A stretch of 58,928 nucleotides of DNA from Boothiomyces macroporosus (Eukaryota > Chytridiomycota > Chytridiomycetes > Rhizophydiales > Terramycetaceae), in contig JADGKB010000090.1 of NCBI GenBank assembly GCA_027604185.1, positions 1 through 58,928 of the forward strand. The letters run 5' to 3'. Below are positions 21,225 through 31,105 of this stretch, one piece after another. The notes under the pieces were generated by a model. The model saw only the letters and a program-made list of their open reading frames with translations, made no database searches and was not told where the DNA came from. Every line of letters begins with the position of its first letter. Position 1 is the first letter of the stretch. A program made the position numbers and the translations under genes.

Positions 21225-23660
21225 ATGAACGATGATGCTGATGCCTTTTTCCAAGACTCTCCCCAAGCAAGAAGAGTATTTCCCCACTATGCACAACATC
21301 CAGTTTCAAGGTTTGGAGAGCAGGAAATGATGGTTCCCATGCCTATGTACGATGATCAATACTACGAACCTGTTCCGGTTTTAGTAGATCCTTATAATAA
21401 CCAGTACAGAGAACAACCAATAATATATAATGAATATGATAATAGGTAATCCTTACTTTATGTAGAATTGTGGACGCTAGACTAATGACACCAAGGTATA
21501 GAAATCGATCGAAAAAAGCCATTCCTTCAACTGAACCTCGAAGAGTATACACTCCCCCAGTAGTTCACGCACCAATATATCCACAATCAGCCACCAAAAG
21601 CAGTCGGTATTCCATGGCATATGATTTGGATGATTACGATGAACCTTACAGACGAAGAAAAGTCTCTGAAAAGTTCAAACCAAGAGATGAAAGCGATGAA
21701 TATATTTCAGACCAAGAAAATCAAAGAGTTTTAAATTATGATTCAGAAAAGGAAAGGAGAAAGGTGGACAAGAAGAAAAAGCGTGAGCAAAAGCTGGAGT
21801 CTGATTCCGATGTTGAAAAGCCAGTGAAAATAGCAAAGAAAAGAGGGAGAAAATCATTAAAGGAAAAAGAGGAAATGCAAAGATTGGAACTCCAAGAAAA
21901 GGAATATTCTGATGATTCTGTTGCCTTGTCTGACGATGAAAACTACCTGTCTGATGTGAAATTGACTCAATCTACTTCATCTTCTGATCCCCCAAGATCA
22001 CCAGTGAAAGAAGCAACAGCTAAAAAAACAAAGGAAGTCAAGAAGTCAAAAGCAATTGATTTGACAAAGAGCGAATCAAAAAAGTCCAAATCTGAACAAA
22101 AGACATCAGAAAAGAAGAAGGAAACTGATAAAACAGCAACAGATAAAAAATCTTTAGATTTTAAAGTACCAGTAAAAGACGTGGAGGAAGAAGAAGCTGT
22201 TCCTATCAGAAAGAGGTTTGGAATGACTCCTAGGTCCGTTCAAAGGAAGCAGAAAGAAGAGATTACAAAAATTCTGGAAAAGCCAGTAGAGCCTTTGCAT
22301 TTCCTGAAAGATCCGGTTAATCTCAAATTGCCTTCAAAAGAATCCAATTTGAAAGAAAGTGCTACAAAGCCTTCACTTCATTATCCTAATGCTTCAACTC
22401 CTGAGCAAATTTTGTCCGTCCCAGCTGTTCCAGAGTCCGTTGAAAAGCCAACTACTAAATCAGTAAAAGAACCACAAGAACCTGCTGAAGAAAGTAGATC
22501 TCCAATTTTAAGTAGCAATGGTGACTTTTTCTAACAATAGAAGTATTGCCAAGCTCGCCTATCAACGAAGACACTCAATTTAATAACGATTTCGGAGTTG
22601 AAGACGAGTATCCTCCTATGGATGATGGTCCAAGTGATAAGGGATACGAGAATAATGCAATGGAAACTAATGTACCTGCTATATCAGATGATGCGCCATC
22701 AACAGAAAGTGTAACCAAAAAGAAAAAGTCCATCAAGAAAAAGAATGGTGATAAAGCAGTGAAAATGGAGCCTAGTGATGAAAACGAAACTAATGCAACA
22801 GTTCCAAAAAAGAAGAGAGGGAGACCAGCAAAGAAGGAAAAGGACTATACTTTGGCAGAATTAAACTTGAATTCGGATTCAGAACCTGTTCTCAAAAGAC
22901 CAAAGATTAAAGTAAAGAAAGAACCACTAACGATCATTGAAAAGCAAGTAGAAAGACAGAACGTAAGCGAAAGTGAAGATGGGCTACGCAAGTCTAAAAG
23001 AACAAAAGTGCCCCCTTGTGCATTCTGGAGAAATGAAAAAGTAATTTATGGAAGAAGAGATTCGGGTAGATAATTGTTAATCAAAGGTATTGGCCCAGTT
23101 GTTACCAGCATTCAAGAAGTGTTACGAATCCCATCGGACGACGAGTCTATTCCAGTGCGACGTCCTAAAGTTAAAAATCGCATCAGGGTGAAAAAGGAAT
23201 ATGAAGAACCTGAAGTTGAGCCAGAGCCAGTTCCTTCAGAAATTGAAGTAATGAATTATGTTACCAAGCAATTTGAATTTCAAAGTAAGCAATACCTGAC
23301 ATAGAAATTGCAGTTACTCCCAACATGCTCGAGACTCACAAATCAATCGGTTCTGGAGACTATCGATTCCAAAAGGTGTTCAGTGAAGGCGATTTCATCG
23401 CATCTGGAGTATTAGAAATATCGAAAGGTGCTGAAAAGCCAAACAAAAACTCTCATGCATCAGCAATGATATTTGTCGTTCTGGTTGGCCATATTCAAGT
23501 GACAGTGAACAAAACCGAATTTAATCTGTCAAAGAATGGCCAATTCTTTGTTCCAAGAGGTAAGAGTTTTTTGATGATAGGTAATCAATATAGCATAAAA
23601 AATGTCGGCCAATCTGAAGCCAAGATATTCTTCTGCCACGGCAAGTTAGTACCAGCTTAA
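21225..23660 (+). CDS. centromere protein CENP-C/Mif2
   Basis: 784 residues, five exons, introns of 20, 20, 21 and 20 nt. The long central region is basic/acidic and low-complexity with AT-hook-like KKRGRK and KKRGRPAKK. The CENP-C motif is present (LRKSKRTKVPPCAFWRNEKV followed by IYGRR), which binds CENP-A nucleosomes. The C-terminus is a Mif2-type cupin dimerisation domain (FVVLVGHIQVTVNK, GQFFVPRGKSFLMIGNQYSI). Its presence indicates a CENP-A-based kinetochore. The second intron has a GTGACT donor. Start chosen at the first ATG, with an acidic Tyr/Pro-rich N-terminus. Confidence 0.9.
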
Positions 23661-23710
23661 TTTTTAAATAAATCGTTTAGTTTTATCGTACGTTTGGTGA
23701 TTTATTTAGA

Positions 23711-24029
23711 CTACCTAATGATCTGGAAGCTGCCATAAGTAGAAGTTTGAATTACCGTTCTTTCCGGCTTACAGTCCGCGATTTTGGACTTTGGGGATCC
23801 AATATTAGAAACCCATTCTTGACTATGTTCAAAAACACTTACAATTGATCAATATCGCCAGATTTCCCTTGCGCTACCCCCACAACACTGCCATCGCTCA
23901 AATTCTTTACAAATCCTACCAATCCCAGCCTTTCCGCTGTTAATTTCGTGTACTTTCTGAAAAATACGCCTGGTTAGCAGTGTGGGTACCTTGCACTTTA
24001 CCAGTGACTTTGAACTCTAGTTGCTCCAT
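23711..24029 (-). CDS. acylphosphatase
   Basis: 92 residues, three exons, two 20-nt introns. After splicing it shows the signature GKVQGVFFRKYT with the catalytic Arg, then LGLVGFVKNLSDGSVVGVAQG with the catalytic Asn, ending FQIIR. It hydrolyses carboxyl-phosphate bonds. The first intron splits the GKVQGV motif. Converges with CENP-C, 50 bp between stops. Confidence 0.92.
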
Positions 24030-24448
24030 CGTGTAATTGTCTCAGTTTGTGAGGCGTAACAAACCCCTTCGCCTTTTTTAGAATATTAAAAATGAAATCA
24101 TAAAGATATTGCCAGCGGGGGAACCAAACCCGCCTCATATTTCATATTCAGTCTTAATATTATCCTTTCAATTTGATTCAGCGATTTGTTATTACTCATT
24201 GATAGCGACTGGTGATAATTTCTTTGTTTTTGGAAGATCTGTCACACTGGTCACACTGGCGAATCAAAAGGAGAGCAGAAGAAAAAAAACCTGTCTTTTC
24301 TCTGGAAATCCTTTGAAAGAAAGAACTGCTCTGCTTTGGAATTTTATGAACCAAAGCCCTACTATCAAATTGATCAGAACTACTCTATTATCGCTTTTCT
24401 CTAACAACTTCTACTCCCCACTAGACGACGGAGGCTAATTTAACAAAA
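24030..24448. other. intergenic, no supported gene
   Basis: Divergent spacer between acylphosphatase and the PRL phosphatase. A 109-codon frame here begins only with TTG and shows no family features. A short GC hairpin (GCGGG/CCCGC) at about 24114-24132 is not part of a tRNA. Confidence 0.4.
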
Positions 24449-25217
24449 ATGAACACACTAGAAACAATTCCAATGGCAAATACTCCTTCCAACTCATCAA
24501 CCCTCTCTACTCCACCTATCCCCAAGTCTATTCTAACTAGAATGTTTTCTCCAGTATCTATTGGTCACTTGCGTTTTATTATTATGGACTGTCCAACTGA
24601 AAGTTCCTTGTCCGAGTATCTAAAGGTATTTTGTCGTTTGACCGTAGGAATTAAAGATACGAGGCGTTACTGATGTTGTACGTGTGTGCGAGCCCACCTA
24701 TGACCGCAATTTATTGATTGAACAGAACATTAACGTTCATGACTGGCCGTATCCAGATGGCGGAATACCGCCGGCTCAAATACTTACTGATTATCTCGCT
24801 CTTGTAGAAGCAAGATTTGGAAATTTAACTTTGTCGAAAGAGATCATACAAGACAAGACTGTAACAGTTGTAGATCATTCTCCAGTCATAGCGATACATT
24901 GTGTTGCTGGCCTTGGACGAGCACCTGTTCTTGTTGCTGTAGCTCTTATTGAAGCCGGATTTGCACCGCTTGACGCTATTGACTTTATCCGCAAATGCAG
25001 AAGAGGCGCATTCAACGCCCACCAATTGAAATATCTTATAGATACGTACAAGAAAAGAAGCAGCAAGTCGTCTTTTTCGTTCCTACGACGGGCTGGTACT
25101 CCACCTAAAGAAAATGAAGACAAATCTTTCTTTTCAAAGGTATTTATTGGTTGACATTAGGTATTCAAGTTTAAGAAATCAAGTCCAGAAATAGCTGGCC
25201 AGGTTGAAGCAAACTGA
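24449..25217 (+). CDS. PRL/PTP4A-type protein phosphatase
   Basis: 241 residues, introns of 22 and 21 nt. Start MNTLETIPMANTPS. It has MFSPVSIGHLRFIIMDCPTE, the general-acid region (HDWPYPDGGIPP), and the signature HCVAGLGRAPVLVAVALIE with the PRL-typical Ala after GR, then KCRRGAFNAHQLKYL. PRLs are normally farnesylated through a C-terminal CAAX box. This protein instead ends VEAN after a 55-residue Lys/Ser-rich tail, so prenylation is not expected. PRLs bind CNNM magnesium transporters in animals. Confidence 0.9.
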
Positions 25218-25881
25218 ATAAATGTTTTGCTCTTTTTTATTTATTGATCTGTTGCTTTTGGGTTCGCATTCCGAAACTGACTTTTTTTGGATCTAGAAAT
25301 ATTTGGATCTGATCTTTGGCAAATTCAGCTGTTGAACATGACGGCATCTTGCGTCAAGTTTAAGTTCTATTAGTTCAGTAAGCGTGCCATTGTATCCAAT
25401 ATACGGTATTACCACATATTTGAGTAATACCCGGTTGGGGAAATAATATCAACTGGAGAATATCTTGTAAGGACATTATACTAGTAGGACTCTGCTTATA
25501 CTGTCAAGATAATTGTATAAAAGATGATTGGTTTAAAACGTTGTCTTTTCAATTTGGTCTTAGAGGACATTGACATCTTGAAAGATCAAGTTCTCAAGAT
25601 AAAGCAGGGGACGTTGGTATTTGGCATGGATATAAGGGATATCCATACATTTAGATTAGTTGACAAGCAATCGCTATGCGGAAACGTGCCAGTGAATCAG
25701 CAAGTTCCAATCCTTATCCATTGAACTCGTTAATGTCGCATTAGATTCTTTACTTGCACTATAAACTCGTATAATTGACAGTGTCAGCCTAATTAAAAAA
25801 GGATCATTACGCAGTACTCGTATATCGTATTTCCTCGTTTTTTGGCGACTGATTTCTAGACAATGTTCAAATAGAAATAAC
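25218..25881. other. intergenic with small unassigned frames
   Basis: Contains a 66-codon plus-strand frame (25524-25724, MIGLKRCLFNLVLED) with TATAAAAG just upstream of its ATG, and a minus-strand stretch reading YVVIPYIGYNGTLTELIELK. Neither could be tied to a family or completed with a clear start and splice sites. One of them may be a small real gene. Confidence 0.3.
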
Positions 25882-26283
25882 TTATTTATTTACAGCCAAT
25901 TCTACAGTGCCTATAGAGGTACAAACAGAGTCCCATTTCCCAAATATATTACATTCAGCAGTCTTGTCAGACCAGTAAGAAATAAAGTCTGATTCTTTCT
26001 TTAGATTTTCTAGCATTTTCAATAGCTGGTACTTGTCAGCCCCTTTGACGATTTCCAACTCTTTCCCTTCATAAAAGGAAATTAAGGTAGGGTATACATG
26101 TATTGGCCTGACTTGCACTTTGGCGTCAATTGTAGCAAACGTAACTGCAGGATATTCGCTCTTGAGTTCGTTGAGAATGTTGCCTATTGGTTTACAGGCA
26201 CAACATTTCTCTGCAGTGAAAAAACAGACCACGGACTGGTTCTGCGATATCAGAAGGTCGTACTCTCCCCTGCTGCTGATCAT
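25882..26283 (-). CDS. thioredoxin-like protein with CCAC active site
   Basis: Intronless, 133 residues. The N-terminal part follows the thioredoxin fold: SVVCFFTAEKCCACKPIGNILNEL, then VTFATIDA and the cis-Pro strand VYPTLISFYEGKEL. The active site CxxC reads C-C-A-C followed by Lys rather than CGPC. The C-terminal 45 residues contain two more cysteines (AECN, SVCT) and are not typical. No signal peptide is visible. It may be a redox protein or a diverged sensor-type thioredoxin. Confidence 0.7.
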   Translation of the reverse strand: MISSRGEYDLLISQNQSVVCFFTAEKCCACKPIGNILNELKSEYPAVTFATIDAKVQVRPIHVYPTLISFYEGKELEIVKGADKYQLLKMLENLKKESDFISYWSDKTAECNIFGKWDSVCTSIGTVELAVNK

Positions 26284-26477
26284 TGCCCTCTCATTTTTCC
26301 CTGTGCTTTTATAGTTTTCGGAAAAATCTTGCTGGAAAAATATATCAGCCTGAAGCAGCGTTTCACAACATCAAAGAGAAGAGAATAGATGAGTGTTAAT
26401 CCAACTATAAACCTCAAGTTCTAGAATTTCAAAAAATGGATAGATTTCAAATTAAAATGTGGATATTACATAGTATA

Positions 26478-27129
26478 TTATCTGAATTCATAACCTATTA
26501 TTAAATTCTGGTTACTAGAGAAATTCGTGGGAAGCAAATGCTCCAACTTTAGTTGTTGAAACCATTCTGAAGAGTTGTGAAAATAAATTCCTTCTATACT
26601 CCCAGAGGATATTTCAAAGCAAATATAATAGAATCCGGCAAAGGAAGCACCGCTGATTCGCTCAATCTTGTGATCTGGGACGAGAAAGTGTTCCTTCCAT
26701 CGCATATATATGTAATTGCTTTGCTTGTAGTCGTACTTGAATCCGTCCTTGTTGAAATTCTCAATTTCTTTGAAAGAAGGAAATCAGGTTAAGTGATCAA
26801 GTACCTGGACCAATGCTGTTTATCTATGCTCTCGTTTGCCTGCCATTTCCTAGTTAAAAAATCATGTTTATCCCCAATAATTTCTCCTTCAAAAAATGTA
26901 CATAGATGAGGCCAGTCATCAGTTAATCCCTTGATCTTTAGATATCCGCACAAGAAAGATTGTTCTAAATCAACATGCTATATTAGCTTCAGGTACCTAT
27001 ATTAGCAACTATTACTAGGAGTTCAACTTGGACATGGTATGAAGATCTCCCCGATTTTTGATATCCTGAGAATTTCGATCCTGGATAAAGGGTTGAAATC
27101 GTTGTTTGCGCAGCTGTCGAAGAAGGCAT
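26478..27129 (-). CDS. GID4: GID4/Vid24 degron receptor of the GID E3 ligase
   Basis: 197 residues. Conserved blocks: [106 protein letters not shown] and the C-terminal IGYEFR. It recognises N-terminal Pro degrons for the GID/CTLH ubiquitin ligase. The gene is remarkable for its splicing: two adjacent 19-nt introns with no exon between them (26978-27015), then a 20-nt intron ending in TG (26785-26804). Conservation on both sides of each junction makes these models strong. Confidence 0.93.
26785..26804 (-). other. 20-nt intron with TG 3' splice site in GID4
   Basis: Reverse strand: gtacttgatcacttaacctg. Normal donor, TTAAC branch-like motif and exact 20-nt length, but the terminal dinucleotide is TG. 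Removal gives TGG TCC AGA TTT CCT, the conserved HWSRFPSF. No AG nearby gives an in-frame alternative that keeps the conserved residues. Confidence 0.8.
26978..27015 (-). other. two back-to-back 19-nt introns in GID4
   Basis: Reverse strand: gtaatagttgctaatatag (26997-27015) directly followed by gtacctgaagctaatatag (26978-26996). Both carry GT, a TAAT branch-like motif and AG, and share the last ten bases. Removing both joins GTC CAA GTT GAA CTC CTA to CAT GTT GAT, matching the conserved region. Removing only one gives TGA within a few codons. Confidence 0.85.
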
Positions 27130-27317
27130 TACAAAAAGGTTTTTCAAAGTTTCATTTCAATGCCACCCCATCACGTGATCTTCGTGCGAAAGTTAACAGA
27201 GATTAATATAGTAAAACACTCCATAAGAAATCAGTCAATGGCACTTGATTATGGATTAGCTTACTAAAGTAAAGTGTAAAAGTTTAATTTTTTAGTTTGC
27301 TTTTTTCCAATCAGAAA

Positions 27318-28290
27318 ATGTCGGTTCTTTGGGATTACCTTTCATGGACAGCAAAATGGACAGCAATTCTTGCCGTTACTGGATTTGCTGGGCTTACAAC
27401 AATCTTGTATTTGAATCAAAACAAAATACTTTATCCATCATCGTTTCCACAAGGAAGTAGAGAAAATGTTCCCAAGCCAAGTGAATATGAGATGCATGAT
27501 TGGGAAGATGTTTCGTTGCGATCTGCGGATGGAGTACTAGTGAAAGGTTTTTCTATTTTAAACTGAGGCTATTTGATTAGGAAAAGGTCTGGAGATGGAT
27601 TAGCGCCAACTACATTAATTTACTACCATGCCAATGCTGGCAACATGGGTCACAGATTACCGATTGCTAGAGCACTGCAATATCATTTGAATTGCAATAT
27701 TTTCATGTTGTCTTATAGAGGGTACGAGAAAACTAACAAGGTATGGGCTAAGTGAAGGACTACCAGATGAAAAAGGAATGAAATTAGATGCGCAAGCAGC
27801 ATTTGATTATGTTACATCTCATAACCAGTTAAAGAGCAGCAAAATTATTGTGTATGGACAATCGATTGGTGGTGCTGTGGCTATCCACACTACAGCAAAG
27901 AACCAAGGTAAAATCGATGCTTTGATTATCGAAAATACTTTTCTTTCAATTGTAACTATTGTTAACGCAGCACAAACTTATTCCATCTGTTGTTCCTCAT
28001 TTGAAGTACTTTACCTGGCTATGCCATCAAATCTGGAATTCAGAAGCTGAAATTGCGAAATTGGAAAACGTTCCAATATTATTCCTGTCTGGTAGAATTG
28101 AACTAAGATAGGTAAAAAGGATGAATTGATTCCGCCATCTCATATGCAAGCGCTTCATGGAATAGTTAAAGATGTAGGAAACAAACGGGCCTCTTATTCT
28201 GAATTCAAAGATGGAAAGCATAATGATACGTGCATTCAACCCGGCTATTTTGAAGCCATTGCGGAATTCTGGAGAAGTATCAGAAAATAA
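27318..28290 (+). CDS. ABHD13/Bem46-like alpha/beta hydrolase
   Basis: 297 residues, five exons, introns of 21, 19, 19 and 20 nt. It starts MSVLWDYLSW with an N-terminal membrane anchor (about residues 15-37), then HANAGNMGHR oxyanion region, the nucleophile GQSIGGA, acid DELIPP, and catalytic His in KHNDTC. This is the Bem46/ABHD13 family of membrane-anchored serine hydrolases linked to depalmitoylation and polarity. The first intron begins GTTTTT. Each exon junction restores conserved sequence, for example YRG-YGLSEGLP. Confidence 0.9.
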
Positions 28291-28477
28291 AATACGCTTT
28301 TTAAATACAAATACTACTAATTACAGGGATTTACTATTGATCGCAGAGAGTCTTCCGAGATCTTGCTTACGTAATATCAACTACAAATGAGAGTGCTTGG
28401 TATTCCAGAGCAACCTATTTTCTCCTACCAAGTAATATTCTAGGACTTTTGATTTTTTGCTTTTTCAAATCGCAATG

Positions 28478-28497
28478 GTAATCAAGAACTAACAAAG
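28478..28497 (+). other. 20-nt intron directly after the beta'-COP start codon
   Basis: gtaatcaagaactaacaaag between ATG and CCA TTA CGA TTG. Removal gives MPLRLDI, identical to the conserved N-terminus of beta'-COP orthologues. Confidence 0.88.
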
Positions 28498-29034
28498 CCA
28501 TTACGATTGGACATTCAGCGTAAATTCTCAAACAAATCTGAGAGAGTCAAGGAAGTAGATTTTCATCCCACTGAACCATGGCTGTTGACTGCCGAATATA
28601 ATGGGAACTTGAACATTTGGAATTATGAAACCAACGTAATGGATTGTTAACATAGTCATTAGTAAAGACATTCGAAGTCTGTGATTTACCTCGTACTTGA
28701 TATTAATTCTAGTTCGTGCTGCGAAATTCATTGCCCGTAAATCTTGGGTTGTCACTGGATCTGATGATTTCCATGTTAAAGTATACAATTATAATACACA
28801 TGAAAAAATCACTTCTTTTGAAGCGCATTTTGATTTCATTCGATCAATTGCTGTGCATCACACTTTGCCGCTCCTTTTAACAGCATCAGATGATTTGCTG
28901 ATTAAATTGTGGGATTGGGAAAAAGGATGGAAGAATATTAGGGTAAACTCTTTTAATGTAGACTTTTGAAGGGCACAGCCACTATGTGATGCAAGTTGTT
29001 TTCAACCCAAAGGATTCCAACACTTTTGCTAGTG

Positions 29035-31105
29035 CATCCATGGATAGAACAGTAAAAGTGTGGAATTTAGGGTCGCCGGTTGCCAATTATACTCTAGAAG
29101 GCCACAAAAAAGGAGTGAATTGTGTAGATTATTATGATGGGGCGGATAAGCCCTACTTGGTGTCTGGTGCAGATGATAAACTGATTAAAGTTTGGGACTA
29201 TCAAAACAAAACATGCGTGCAGACTTTAGAAGGACACACGCACAATGTTATTCGAGTTTGTTATCATCCATCTTTGCCAATCATTGTTACTGGTAGTGAG
29301 GACGGTAAAAACTCTCTAAGATAGGTACAATTAGAATGTGGCACTCAAATACATATAGATTGGAAAATACATTAAACTATGGTATGGAAAAAGTTTGGTG
29401 TATGGCTTGTCTGAAAGGAAGTAATGACATGGCATTTGGATATGACGACGGAACAGTAACAATAAAGCTTGGAAAGGAAGAGCCATCCGTCAGTATGGAT
29501 TCTAGTGGTAAAATCATCTGGGCAAAACAAAATGAAATCAAATTGGCAAATATCCAACAACTTGAAGACCATGTATTTGTAGATGGAGAAAAGATCGTGC
29601 TTCCTGTTAAAGAACTCGGGAGCTGCGAAATATTCCCGCAAAGCCTGAAGCACTCTCCAAACGGAAGATTTGTTGTTGTTTGCGGGGACGGAGAGTATAT
29701 TATCTACACCGCACTGGCTTGGAGAAACAAGAGCTTTGGACAGGCGCTGGAGTGTGTGTGGGCCAACGACTCGAACCAGTACGCTATCCGGGAATCCACG
29801 TCAAAGATCAAGCTGTACAAATCATTCAAGGAAGTCACAAGTGTCTCGATCAGACCGTCGTACGCTGCGGAAGGGATCTTTGGCGGATCGCTGTTGGGGG
29901 TCAAGAGCAGCTCCTTTGTAGTGTTCTACGACTGGGAAACCGGAGCCGTTGCCCGTCGCATAGATGTGGCATGCAACAATGTAAGGAGTGCCTGATGTCT
30001 AGGTATACTGGTCGGAATCAGACTATGTAACAATCACCACCAACGAAGGGTTCTACATCCTCAAGTTCAACAGAGCTACTTTCCAGAATCTGGCTGAGAC
30101 GCAGGCAGCCGGGGACGAGGGATACGAAGAGGCGTTTGAATTCATCACCGAGGTTTCGGAAAAGTAAGTGCAAGCTAACAGCAGCGTTGTGACCGGCACC
30201 TGGGTGGGAGACTGCTTTGTGTACACAAATGCAAACAACAGACTCAACTATCTCGTCGGCGGACAGCCATCGACAATCAGCCATTTCGACTCTCCCGTGT
30301 ATATCATTGGGTACGCAGCCAAAGACAGCAGGGTCTTCCTGTGCGACAAGCACATGAACTTCATGTCGTACTCGCTGCCTGTGAGCCTGATTGAATACCA
30401 GACTGCTGTCTTGCGCGGAGACAGCGCAGCAGCGCAGCAGCTCCTTCCAAGCATTCCCAAGGAGCACCGCAACAAGCTCGCGAGGTTCTTGGAAGCGCAG
30501 GGGCTGAAGTCGGACGCGCTGGCCATCTCGACCGATCCTGAACACCGCTTTGAGCTCGCGATGCAGCTCCAAGAGCTGGAAATCGCCTACCACATTGCCA
30601 CTGAATTGGACCATGAGCATAAATGGAAGTCTTTGGGCGATTTTGCGCTGTCGCAGTGGAACTTTGGCTTGGCGCTCGAGGCGTGGAAAAAAGCCAGCGA
30701 TTTGGAAAGTGTCATGCTGATCTATCAAACGTCTGGAAACGAGGCAGGACTAAAAGAGCTCGCACAGACTGCAGGTGGGTTTGTACTAATATAGAATCCA
30801 AGGGAGAGACCAACATTGCATTCAGCTGCTATTTGCTGGTTGGCGACGTTAAATCTTGTTTGCGACTGCTAGTCAACACCAATCGCATCCCAGAGGCTGC
30901 ATTCTTTGCCAGAACGTACTGCCCAAGCAAAGTTACTGAGGTTGTTTCCAAATGGAAGGCGACTTTGGAGCAACAGGGAAAGAAAAAGGCTGCAGAGGCA
31001 CTCGCTGATCCAAAGGCATATCCAAATCTGTTCCCTGACTATGAATATGGTGTCCAGGTTGAACAAATACTGGAAAATAAGAGACTGAACGGACTTCCTC
31101 CAGCA
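29035..31105 (+). repeat. 2071-bp direct tandem repeat, copy 1
   Basis: Matches 31106-33176 at constant offset 2071. The only difference I saw is T at 31078 versus C at 33149. It spans exons and introns of beta'-COP from WD40 repeats to the alpha-solenoid. Confidence 0.95.

Noticed and set aside
24109..24438. 109-codon plus-strand frame upstream of the PRL phosphatase
   Set aside because: TTG start only, composition not protein-like, no recognisable motif.
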